A program made the translations under genes and the position numbers. From NCBI GenBank assembly GCA_944387905.1, contig CALXGU010000006.1, positions 1-20,505 of the forward strand: 20,505 bases of DNA. The letters are read 5' to 3'. Shown in pieces: positions 14,257 through 20,505 of the stretch. This DNA is from an uncultured Clostridia bacterium. Its GTDB lineage: Bacteria; Bacillota; Clostridia; Oscillospirales; QAKW01. Below the pieces are notes generated by a model. It was not told the DNA's origin. It ran no database searches and worked only from the letters and a program-made list of their open reading frames with translations. The first letter of the stretch is position 1. Every line of letters begins with the position of its first letter.

Positions 14257-15279
14257 ATGACAGATATCCAGACAAACAGCGTACGGAAAGTTATAGAAAA
14301 CAGCGTCTGTCTTGTAACCGGCGCAGGAGGAACTATAGGCTCGCAGTTATGCAGGCAGATAATACAGTACAAGCCGAAAAAGCTGATACTTCTCGATATA
14401 TGTGAAAACGGTGTTTACGAGCTGCAGCAGGATCTTTTTTTAAAATTTGGCAATGACTTGCCTGTCAGTATTGAAATAGCGTCAATACGCGACCGTGCTA
14501 AAATGCATATTCTGTTTGGAAAATATTTGCCTGATATCGTATTTCATGCCGCGGCGCACAAGCATGTGCCGCTAATGGAACACTGCGCGGAAGAAGCAGT
14601 CAAAAACAACGTTGCCGCCACTTTTTATCTGGCAGAAACGTCTATAAAGTATAATGTAAAACGATTTATACTTATATCCACAGACAAGGCGGTGAATCCT
14701 TTAAGTGTTATGGGAGCAACCAAACGCTGCTGCGAAATGATAATGAAGTATTTTGCGTCTCAAGGCGGCTGCTCATTTATAACAGTGCGCATGGGCAACG
14801 TATTGGGATCAAGCGGTTCTGTGGCTGTACTGTTCAAAAAGCAGATAGAATCGGGCGGTCCGGTAACGGTAACCCACCCAGACGTATCCCGATATTTTAT
14901 AACGATCCCTCAGTCAGCATGGCTGATTCTAAAGGCGGCAGCAAACGCTGACAGCGGCCAAATATATATTCCCAAAATGGATAAGCCTGTAAAAATACTG
15001 GATCTGGCAGAAACAATGATAAGAGACAGTGGTTTTCAGCCGTATAAGGATATTGATATCAAATTCACAGGTCTCAGAGAAGGAGAAAAGCTGCATGAAC
15101 AGCTTTTTCAAAGCTCAGAATACACAGAGCTTTGCCAAGACAACAGCGTCTATATAGGACAGCTGCCGCAAGTCCCAAAAAATTTTATGCGTGACCTGAA
15201 ATCCCTTATTCAGCTGGCACAAAGAAACGACAGCTTAGCGGTTGTAAATTTACTGCATGATTTAGTATCGGAGAAATAA
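14257..15279 (+). CDS. Short CapD/FlaA1-type nucleotide-sugar 4,6-dehydratase/epimerase (SDR family)
   Basis: A 340-residue extended short-chain dehydrogenase. The NAD(P)-binding loop is GAGGTIG (22-28), the fold continues with FHAAAHKHVPLMEH (96-109), and the signature ILISTDKAVNPLSVMGATKR spans 138-157. In the place of the usual catalytic Tyr-x3-Lys there is Met152-x3-Lys156, the Met-type active site described for the large membrane dehydratases of the WbpM/CapD group. This protein lacks their N-terminal membrane half. The family converts UDP-GlcNAc to UDP-4-keto-6-deoxy sugars for capsule, O-antigen or protein glycans. The C terminus has the usual TGLREGEKLHEQLF motif. The start has CGGAGAG 6 bases upstream. 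It appears to be a single-gene transcript, unusual for a pathway enzyme that normally sits in a sugar cluster. Confidence 0.85.
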   Translation: MTDIQTNSVRKVIENSVCLVTGAGGTIGSQLCRQIIQYKPKKLILLDICENGVYELQQDLFLKFGNDLPVSIEIASIRDRAKMHILFGKYLPDIVFHAAAHKHVPLMEHCAEEAVKNNVAATFYLAETSIKYNVKRFILISTDKAVNPLSVMGATKRCCEMIMKYFASQGGCSFITVRMGNVLGSSGSVAVLFKKQIESGGPVTVTHPDVSRYFITIPQSAWLILKAAANADSGQIYIPKMDKPVKILDLAETMIRDSGFQPYKDIDIKFTGLREGEKLHEQLFQSSEYTELCQDNSVYIGQLPQVPKNFMRDLKSLIQLAQRNDSLAVVNLLHDLVSEK

Positions 15280-15313
15280 AAAATACGGTATGCATTTGCA
15301 TACCGTATTTTTT
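15278..15313. terminator. Bidirectional terminator between the CapD-like gene and copA
   Basis: A perfect 17-bp inverted repeat (15278-15294 and 15297-15313) with core TACGGTATGCA, flanked by A-runs on the left and T-runs on the right. It serves as an intrinsic terminator for both convergent genes. Confidence 0.9.
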
Positions 15314-15316
15314 TAT

Positions 15317-17806
15317 TCAGTTCAATACAGTATATCCGGCATGCTCTACAGCGTCTGTCAGCGCAGAATCGGAGACATCACCGTTCATAACCACTACAGC
15401 CGTACCGCTCTTGTGGCTGACATCAGCTGACTGTACTCCTTCAATACTTTCAAGCGCCTCCCTTACATGCTGTTCGCATTTAGGACACATCATGCCCTGA
15501 ATCTTAAGTGTTTTTTCCATTGTTATATTCTCCTTTCTTTTATTAGGTTTACCTGTAAATACCGGTTTAAACGGCTTGAAAAAATTAAGTCTTAAGGCGT
15601 TGCTTACAACACATACGCTTGACAGACTCATAGCCGCTGCTGCAAACATAGGACTGAGCGTCCACCCGAACAGCGGCACCCAAACTCCCGCGGCAAGCGG
15701 TATACCTATTACGTTATAAATAAATGCCCAAAATAGATTTTCATGAATGTTACGCAGAGTTGCGCGTCCGAGTTTGAGTGCATTTGCAGCGTCTGTCAGA
15801 GAACTGTTCATCAACACAACATCGGCGGCGTCTATGGCGACATCCGTGCCGGCGCCGATTGCAATTCCCAGATCGGCACGGGTCAGCGCCGGAGCATCAT
15901 TTATACCGTCACCTATCATTGCAATCTTAGTTCCGTCGGCGCACAGCTGTTTTATGACGTTTTCCTTTCCAGCAGGCATAACTCCGGCTGTCACCTTATC
16001 AATGCCTGCCAAATCCGCTATTGCACGCGCTGTGCGTTCATTATCACCTGTCAGCATGACGGTGCTGATCCCCATATGCCTCATCATGCTTACAGCATAT
16101 GCACTGTCAGGCTTGATGGTATCTGCAGCAGCTATCATACCCAGCAGTTTGCTGCCATCGGTAAAAAACAGCGGGGTCTTTCCGCTCTGTGCCAACTTAA
16201 GCGCACGCTTGCGCATATTCTCTGGTATCTTTACGATACCGCCGATAAACTCCATGCTTCCTCCGAAAGCAGTCTTTCCGTTTATGACCGCCTGCAATCC
16301 GCTGCCGGGAAGAGCTTTAAAATCAGATGTTTCATAAGCCGGTATATCTTTTCCTGCCGTATAATCTACTATCGCCCTTGCAAAAGGATGCTCGCTCTGT
16401 CTTTCAAGAGAAACGGCATACGCCAAAAGCTCTGTCTGAGTCACATCGTCTGCAGTAACTATATCCGTGACCGACGGCTGACCGCAAGTGACGGTTCCTG
16501 TCTTATCCAAAGCCGCGGTTTTTATTCTACCGGCGTTTTCAAGAGCTTTTGCATTTTTGAAGAGAATACCGTGTCTGGCTCCCACTCCGCTTGCCACCAT
16601 TATCGCAACCGGCGTTGCAAGGCCCAGAGCGCACGGACAGCTGATGACAAGCACCGAAACTGCCCTTGCCAAAGCTGTGCCTGCAGATGCACCGGCTATA
16701 AGCCATACTGCAGCTGTAACAACGGCTATTGCCATGACCGACGGTACAAATATGCCGGACACACGGTCTGCTGCACGTGATATGGGAGCTTTTGAAGAAG
16801 CAGCATCACTTATCATCTGTATTATCTGTGAAATAGTGGTGTCCTTTCCTACACTCACCGCCCGGCAGCGCATAAATCCTGATCTGTTTACAGTAGCAGC
16901 ACTGACTCTGTCCCCTTTTGCTTTATCCGCAGGCAAACTCTCACCTGTAAGCGCTGATTCATCTACTGCGCTCTGTCCGGATATCACAACTCCGTCTGCA
17001 GGTATGCTCTCTCCCGGTCTTACCACAAATATATCTCCCGCAACGACCTGTTCTGCCGGTACGGTGATTTCTTTGCCGTCACGCTCAATGACCGCCGTTT
17101 TAGGCGTAAGGCTGATAAGTGATTTGAGCGCGTTTGTAGTCTTGCCCTTTGAATATGACTCCAGCATTTTGCCCAACGTGATAAGCGTAAGTATCATCGC
17201 CGCTGATTCAAAATAAAAATCATGCATATAATGAGCTGCATTATGTGTGTCAAAGGTCATAGCAAAAAGCGCGTAAGTGCTGTAGACGTATGATGCCGCA
17301 GAACCTACAGCGACCAGCGCGTCCATATTTGGCGCGCCCTTTGCGAGACTTTTGAACCCGCTTATAAAGAATTTTTGATTTATAACCATTACAGCAGTTG
17401 TCAGCAGCAGCTGTATCAAGCCCTGGGCAGTATAGTTTTGTGCGAGCGCTGACGGAAGCGGCCAGCCCCACATCATATGCCCCATGGAAATATACATGAG
17501 CATCAGCAGCAAAACAGCCGAACTGATAAGTCTCTTCACTATCGCGCGGGTCTGCCGACTGTCATTTGTCCCAAGCCCGGCGCTCTCTTCCGTCTTTGCG
17601 GTATTACCTCCAAACACACATGCGTCATATCCCGCACTTTTTACCGCTTCTACTATAGCGGAATCGGAAAATTCGCCCTCAACCGTCATTGAATTTGTAA
17701 GCAGACTGACATCACAGCCCGTCACACCTTCAGTCTTCATCACCGCACGGGTGACCGCGGCACTGCATGCCGAACAGCTCATTCCCGTGACTTCAAATTT
17801 TTTCAT
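15317..17806 (-). CDS. copA: Copper-exporting P1B-type ATPase with a C-terminal CopZ-like domain fused on
   Basis: Cu(I) efflux ATPase of the cytoplasmic membrane, 829 residues. The N-terminal HMA domain has GMSCSAC (Cys11, Cys14). Membrane helices begin at about 93. The actuator motif TGES is at 287-290, the metal-binding CPC at 390-392 (VISCPCALGLATP), the phosphorylation site DKTGT at 434-438 and the HP motif at 473-474. The hinge GDGINDAPA starts at 632, and the late membrane motifs YN (697-698) and MSLSS (726-730) complete the Cu(I) site pattern. From residue 763 a second HMA domain (MEKTLKIQGMMCPKCEQHV) follows a linker KPNKRKENIT. That end looks like a former separate copZ gene, and an internal ribosome binding site remains. 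The ATG has AGGAG 10 bases upstream, 13 bases after csoR, and expression should follow CsoR. Confidence 0.96.
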   Translation of the reverse strand: MKKFEVTGMSCSACSAAVTRAVMKTEGVTGCDVSLLTNSMTVEGEFSDSAIVEAVKSAGYDACVFGGNTAKTEESAGLGTNDSRQTRAIVKRLISSAVLLLMLMYISMGHMMWGWPLPSALAQNYTAQGLIQLLLTTAVMVINQKFFISGFKSLAKGAPNMDALVAVGSAASYVYSTYALFAMTFDTHNAAHYMHDFYFESAAMILTLITLGKMLESYSKGKTTNALKSLISLTPKTAVIERDGKEITVPAEQVVAGDIFVVRPGESIPADGVVISGQSAVDESALTGESLPADKAKGDRVSAATVNRSGFMRCRAVSVGKDTTISQIIQMISDAASSKAPISRAADRVSGIFVPSVMAIAVVTAAVWLIAGASAGTALARAVSVLVISCPCALGLATPVAIMVASGVGARHGILFKNAKALENAGRIKTAALDKTGTVTCGQPSVTDIVTADDVTQTELLAYAVSLERQSEHPFARAIVDYTAGKDIPAYETSDFKALPGSGLQAVINGKTAFGGSMEFIGGIVKIPENMRKRALKLAQSGKTPLFFTDGSKLLGMIAAADTIKPDSAYAVSMMRHMGISTVMLTGDNERTARAIADLAGIDKVTAGVMPAGKENVIKQLCADGTKIAMIGDGINDAPALTRADLGIAIGAGTDVAIDAADVVLMNSSLTDAANALKLGRATLRNIHENLFWAFIYNVIGIPLAAGVWVPLFGWTLSPMFAAAAMSLSSVCVVSNALRLNFFKPFKPVFTGKPNKRKENITMEKTLKIQGMMCPKCEQHVREALESIEGVQSADVSHKSGTAVVVMNGDVSDSALTDAVEHAGYTVLN
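15518..15535 (-). promoter_or_regulatory. Internal ribosome binding site and start for a free CopZ-like copper chaperone inside copA
   Basis: AAGGAG (15530-15535) lies 9 bases before an in-frame ATG at 15520. That start would give a 67-residue HMA protein with GMMCPKC ending at the copA stop (15317), the size and motif of CopZ. No stop codon separates it from copA, so one gene could make both the fusion and the free chaperone. Confidence 0.6.
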
Positions 17807-17819
17807 TATATATATGCTC

Positions 17820-18116
17820 CTATCTTATAAGTTTCTGAAGTGTCTCTGTCAGCTCATCTACAGTCTCATATTTACCGGCCCGTATATCGTCTGAAACACA
17901 TGTACGTATATGGCTTGACAGCAACTCTCTTTCAAACGCGCTCAATGCTGACTGCACAGCTGCAGTCTGTATCAGTATGTCCGGACAGTACGCATTATTT
18001 TCAACCATATTTTTTATTCCTCTTATCTGTCCTTCCAATCTGTTCAGTCTGTTGATTAGTTTTTTATATTCCTCTTGCGAACGTATCTTTGTTCTTTTAC
18101 AGCAGTTTTTATCCAT
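17820..18116 (-). CDS. csoR: Copper-sensing transcriptional repressor, CsoR family
   Basis: An all-helical, DNA-binding repressor of 98 residues that releases its operator when Cu(I) binds. The copper ligand triad is present at the positions expected from B. subtilis CsoR: Cys44 (AYCPDILIQ), His69 and Cys73 (SSHIRTCV). The LINRLNRLEGQIRGIKNMVE helix is diagnostic of the CsoR/RcnR/FrmR family, and the Cys-His-Cys set separates it from the nickel and formaldehyde sensors. Extra cysteines at 5 and 6 lie in the flexible N terminus. The ATG has GGAG 7 bases upstream. It is the first gene of the copper operon, and its promoter contains a matching operator, so it is probably autoregulated. Confidence 0.95.
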   Translation of the reverse strand: MDKNCCKRTKIRSQEEYKKLINRLNRLEGQIRGIKNMVENNAYCPDILIQTAAVQSALSAFERELLSSHIRTCVSDDIRAGKYETVDELTETLQKLIR

Positions 18117-18148
18117 TTTTTGTCTCCGTTTATTTTTATCTCTTACAC

Positions 18149-18177
18149 ATTATATACCCCCATGGGGTATTTTTCAA
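18149..18177 (-). promoter_or_regulatory. csoR-copA promoter with embedded CsoR operator
   Basis: TTGAAA (18172-18177), a 17-base spacer, then TATAAT (18149-18154) on the minus strand. The spacer is almost filled by ATACCCC-CAT-GGGGTAT (plus strand 18154-18170), a palindrome of the form known for CsoR operators (TACCC...GGGTA). A bound repressor would cover the space between both promoter elements. Confidence 0.88.
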
Positions 18178-18207
18178 GAGGTTATTTGATTTTTATTGGT
18201 TGAAATA

Positions 18208-18236
18208 TTGTATTTCAGAGTTTTATCTGATATAAT
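18208..18236 (+). promoter_or_regulatory. Promoter of the glycine riboswitch / symporter transcript
   Basis: Extended -10 TGATATAAT (hexamer at 18231-18236) with a weak -35 TTGTAT at 18208-18213 and 17-base spacing. Transcription would start near 18243, just ahead of the riboswitch, giving a leader of about 235 bases. Confidence 0.7.
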
Positions 18237-18296
18237 ATGTGTCAGTCTGGATGAAGCATGCAGAATGCGCCTATGCGAAGACTGCATGATGACAGA

Positions 18297-18377
18297 ACTT
18301 TGGAGAAGCTCATTGAATTGAGTGCCGAAAGGGCAAAACGCGTGTATGCGTTAAACTCTCAGGCAAAAGGACAAAGT
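18297..18377 (+). promoter_or_regulatory. Glycine riboswitch aptamer (singlet)
   Basis: The conserved core is present in order: TTTGGAGA (18299-18306), GCCGAAAGGGCAAAA (18324-18338), a P3 stem AACGC/GCGTT (18336-18352), and CTCTCAGGCAAAAGGAC (18356-18372). The closing stem P1 is ACTTTG (18297-18302) with CAAAGT (18372-18377). These are the hallmark elements of the glycine aptamer. Only one full aptamer is seen. A 5' stem-loop (CATGCAG 18257-18263 with CTGCATG 18282-18288) occupies the place where a degenerate partner ('ghost') aptamer could lie. Downstream, TGCCTGTGAGA (18388-18398) is nearly complementary to TCTCAGGCA of the aptamer and may be the alternative-pairing strand. Whether glycine turns expression on or off cannot be read by eye. 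Confidence 0.93.
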
Positions 18378-18413
18378 AGTTGTTTTACTGCCTGTGAGAA
18401 TTATTTGCTTTTT

Positions 18414-18451
18414 ACAGACCGGGCTTTGATAAGCTGCGGTCTGTTATTTTT
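18414..18451 (+). terminator. Intrinsic terminator of the riboswitch expression platform
   Basis: The stem ACAGACCG (18414-18421) with CGGTCTGT (18437-18444) has an inner GCTT/AAGC helix and is followed by TATTTTT. It lies between the aptamer and the symporter start, as expected for transcriptional control. Confidence 0.85.
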
Positions 18452-18479
18452 GCTAAAATTTTTCTATACGGGGGAAATT

Positions 18480-20015
18480 ATGAACAAATTTTTAGAAACG
18501 CTTGCTGATATAAACAGTGCGATAAATGATTTTGTATGGGTAAAGGTAGGTCTGATTATTCTTATCGGGGCCGATATACTGCTCACCTGCTGCACCGGTT
18601 TTTTTCAAGTTACGCATCTGGGACACTGGTGGAGGGAAACAATAGGCAGTGTATTCAGAAAAAATAACTCATCGACTAAAAAAACGGACAGGCATACTAT
18701 ATCACAGTTCCAGGCATTATGTACTGCACTTGCCGCTACAATCGGCACAGGAAATATAGCCGGAGTTTCAGCCGCGATTGTGATCGGAGGGCCGGGAGCT
18801 GTATTTTGGATGTGGATCGCAGCCTTTTTCGGCATGATGACAAATTTTTCCGAAAATGTTCTGGGTATCTTCTACAGACGCCGAAACAGCAAAAATGAAT
18901 GGTCGGGCGGCGCGATGTATTATCTGGAAGACGGTCTGGGTGACAAGATACATAATAAGACAGTCGGCAGGATACTGGGTATAATATTCTCAATATGCGC
19001 TATTCTTGCGTCATTCGGCATTGGGAATATGGGACAGATAAACAAAATCACTCTCAATATCCATTCCGCGTTTTTTTCAGACATAAAATTTCCTGAAATA
19101 TACGGGATCTCAGTCATCAATATCGTTATCGGAATCGTACTTATGATAATTGCGGCTATGATAATAATAGGCGGACTTCAACGTATCGCCGCAGTTGCAG
19201 AACGGATAGTACCGTTTATGGCCGTACTGTATGTTGTCGGTTGCATCATTGTATTCTGCGTGCACATTAATAATATAGGAAGTATATTCGCTTCTACATT
19301 TAAATTCGCATTCGGAGTCAAAGCCGCAGGCGGCGCTGTTGTCGGAATTACGATCAAGCAGGTTATTACTCAGGGCTGCAAACGCGGAGTTTTTTCCAAC
19401 GAAGCAGGTCTTGGTTCTTCTGTAATGGTACATTCCTCTTCAAACGTAAAAGAACCTGTAAGACAGGGAATGTGGGGGATCTTTGAAGTATTCTTTGACA
19501 CATTCGTTGTATGTACTATGACTGCCGTAGTCGTACTTTCTTCTGGATATATCGATCTTGAAACAGGACTCGCTGTCCAGGGCGTAAACGACGCGACTCT
19601 TGTAGCTACGGCTTTCGGTAACGTATTCGGACGGGCAGGCGAGATCTTTATCGCGCTTGCGATGCTGCTTTTTGCATTTACAACCGTTCTGGGCTGGTCT
19701 CAATACGGGACAAAAGCTGTCGAATACATGTGCGGAGAAAAAGCAACATCTTTATATAAGGTGATATTTGTGCTTATGATTATTTCAGGCGCTGTCATGA
19801 CATCATCACTTGCCTGGGATATATCCGACACCTTCAACGGAATGATGATGATACCCAACCTTATAGGCGTACTGGCTCTGTTCCCGCTCGTCTCAAAAAT
19901 AACAAAAAATTACGTCGACCGCAGAATACATAAAAAAGATATCGAGCCTATTCTTTCGTATGATGAAAACATCCAGCGACAGACTGCAGAACAGATAAAA
20001 AACGATCAGCAATAA
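18480..20015 (+). CDS. Sodium:alanine/glycine symporter, AGCS family
   Basis: A cytoplasmic-membrane transporter that imports alanine or glycine with Na+. From the ATG at 18480 it is 511 residues, normal for the family. The family pattern TGNIAGVSAAIVIGGPGAVFWMWIAAFFGM is visible (about 90-120), followed by NFSENVLGIFYRRR and WSGGAMYYLEDGL. About ten hydrophobic segments follow, and QGCKRGVFSNEAGLGSS (about 300-316) is another AGCS hallmark. The frame is open further upstream to 18258, but that part is the riboswitch and its terminator. GGGGGAAATT just before 18480 is the ribosome binding site and MNKFLETLADINSAINDFVW is the expected N terminus. The glycine riboswitch points to glycine as substrate or signal. 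Confidence 0.94.
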   Translation: MNKFLETLADINSAINDFVWVKVGLIILIGADILLTCCTGFFQVTHLGHWWRETIGSVFRKNNSSTKKTDRHTISQFQALCTALAATIGTGNIAGVSAAIVIGGPGAVFWMWIAAFFGMMTNFSENVLGIFYRRRNSKNEWSGGAMYYLEDGLGDKIHNKTVGRILGIIFSICAILASFGIGNMGQINKITLNIHSAFFSDIKFPEIYGISVINIVIGIVLMIIAAMIIIGGLQRIAAVAERIVPFMAVLYVVGCIIVFCVHINNIGSIFASTFKFAFGVKAAGGAVVGITIKQVITQGCKRGVFSNEAGLGSSVMVHSSSNVKEPVRQGMWGIFEVFFDTFVVCTMTAVVVLSSGYIDLETGLAVQGVNDATLVATAFGNVFGRAGEIFIALAMLLFAFTTVLGWSQYGTKAVEYMCGEKATSLYKVIFVLMIISGAVMTSSLAWDISDTFNGMMMIPNLIGVLALFPLVSKITKNYVDRRIHKKDIEPILSYDENIQRQTAEQIKNDQQ

Positions 20016-20066
20016 AGCACAGACAGGCTTGGGCTACATATATACAACAAAAAAGCTTCGGACTGA

Positions 20067-20276
20067 ATGATGAGGTTCCTTAACAAAGGTTTTGGAAACA
20101 AGCGGTAAGCTGAACTGTTATCTTGCTTTATTGACAAGCAGGGCAAAACGATGTTTTCCTGGCCGGTAGAACATATGGCAGAGTGTGAGGGCATCATCGA
20201 AGCACTTAAAGCCAATCAGCCGATGGAATGGGCAGGCAAAATGAACGCGCGCGTGAATCAGCAGCGCAAATCATAA
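20067..20276 (+). pseudogene. TnpV-type transposon protein relic, frameshifted
   Basis: Three short stretches in different frames read in order like the C-terminal half of a TnpV transposon-encoded protein. M-M-R-F-L-N-K begins at 20067; V-L-E-T-S-G-K-L-N-C-Y-L-A lies near 20089-20127; then I-D-K-Q-G-K-T-M-F-S-W-P-V-E-H-M-A-E-C-E-G continues from about 20130. The last part goes on through I-I-E-A-L-K-A-N-Q-P-M-E-W-A-G-K-M-N to a stop at 20274-20276. TnpV proteins have the same order: LLTSGKLN.YLADID, then E.M.E.EG.TE.LKA..QMEWV..MN. Two frameshifts and a missing N terminus mark it as dead. The assignment is from memory of the family pattern. Confidence 0.6.
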
Positions 20277-20505
20277 ATGCAGAAGTAATTTCCGGATAAA
20301 CCAAAACTGATAAAAAAGCGGTGTCATCAAACCTGTAACGCTTTGAAACACAATAATGAGGGGTAAGGTACAAACGCCTTGCCCCTCAAAATTTATTCCT
20401 GAAATGAACTTGAAATCAAGCTTTTTCAGGCTCTGCTTTTCTGTTTCCAACAGTATCTAATATGTTTTCTCATACGAAAGAATATTTCAATGGTTTTCAC
20501 AAAAC
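20277..20505. other. Intergenic tail with no intact gene
   Basis: The stretch from the symporter stop (20015) to the window end is about 490 bases and holds only the TnpV relic, the hairpin at 20358-20387, a second stem-loop CCTGAAA...TTTCAGG (20398-20430) and short AT-rich sequence. On the minus strand a frame is open from the window edge to a stop at 20426-20428 (V-K-T-I-E-I-F-F-R-M-R-K-H-I-R-Y-C-W-K-Q then about five more residues). It is too short to assign. Confidence 0.5.
20358..20387. terminator. GC-rich hairpin in the 3' intergenic region
   Basis: GAGGGGTAAGG (20358-20368) pairs with CCTTGCCCCTC (20377-20387) over 11 positions with one G-U and an 8-base loop. The flanking T-runs are poor on both strands. 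It may be a weak terminator or part of a degraded mobile element. Confidence 0.4.

Noticed and set aside
15743..16780. Long plus-strand open frame (345 codons) opposite copA
   Set aside because: It lies entirely inside the motif-complete CopA coding sequence on the other strand, has no ribosome binding site worth noting, and its composition (Cys, His and Arg rich) is typical of an antisense shadow.
18258..18479. N-terminal extension of the symporter from an upstream ATG
   Set aside because: The 222 bases are the glycine riboswitch and its terminator, and a good ribosome binding site with a family-typical N terminus occurs at 18480.
20426..20505. Group II intron maturase C-terminus on the minus strand
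   Set aside because: About 26 residues with a faint R-x-R-x-x-I-R-Y-x-W-K-Q resemblance is too little to assign.
1..20505. CRISPR arrays, tRNA or rRNA genes, replication origin, attachment sites
   Set aside because: No regularly spaced repeats, cloverleaf or T-loop signatures, rRNA-like sequence or DnaA-box clusters were seen on reading both strands.

Overview
The window looks like a chromosome segment of an AT-leaning anaerobic Bacillota (class Clostridia, probably an uncultured gut Oscillospirales-type organism). This rests on the recA-recX-rimO-pgsA gene order, the Clostridia-like protein sequences (MnmG, SatA-type CysE, NimA-like flavoprotein, GH27), the strong AGGAGG-type ribosome binding sites and a TnpV transposon relic typical of gut Firmicutes. 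It is an inference from protein and motif character; there is no rRNA gene here to place it.

Region 1 (1-8107, all minus strand) is a tightly packed housekeeping operon read from recA towards position 1: recA, recX, rimO, pgsA, cysE, cysS, a pyridoxamine-oxidase-like flavoprotein, a cytoplasmic clan GH-A glycosidase, and the N-terminal part of mnmG, which runs off the window edge. Most neighbours overlap or are a few bases apart. A near-consensus promoter drives recA, directly downstream of a 19-bp perfect hairpin that terminates the accessory region.

Region 2 (8200-12720, minus strand) is the accessory and most novel part. A two-gene cassette occurs twice: a membrane-anchored protein of about 300 residues ('A', PepSY/cystatin-like in appearance), then a membrane-anchored protein of about 190 residues ('B'). 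Between the copies sits a gene for a secreted protein with a PPC domain and a caspase-like (clan CD/CHAT-like) core carrying candidate His and Cys catalytic residues. That gene is preceded by a 22-codon hydrophobic ORF with a strong ribosome binding site, whose stop codon abuts a strong hairpin. Its own start has an A AAA AAC slippery heptamer joining a well-placed ATG to the frame of the signal peptide. I read this as an undescribed envelope system (secreted caspase-like enzyme plus anchored partner or inhibitor pairs) with unusual expression control. The parts are visible in the sequence; the function is inferred.

Region 3 (12721-15313) has a cytoplasmic GH27 alpha-galactosidase translationally coupled to a small four-cysteine protein. 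Diverging from it is a short CapD/FlaA1-type nucleotide-sugar dehydratase or epimerase. Both have good promoters, and the plus-strand gene ends at a bidirectional terminator.

Region 4 (15317-18177) is a copper-resistance operon: csoR followed by copA, with a palindromic CsoR-type operator placed exactly between the -35 and -10 elements. CopA carries a CopZ-like domain fused at its C terminus, and an internal ribosome binding site could also release it as a free chaperone.

Region 5 (18208-20015, plus strand) is a glycine riboswitch with an intrinsic terminator upstream of an AGCS-family sodium:amino-acid symporter. The last 490 bases hold a frameshifted TnpV relic, hairpins and no intact gene.
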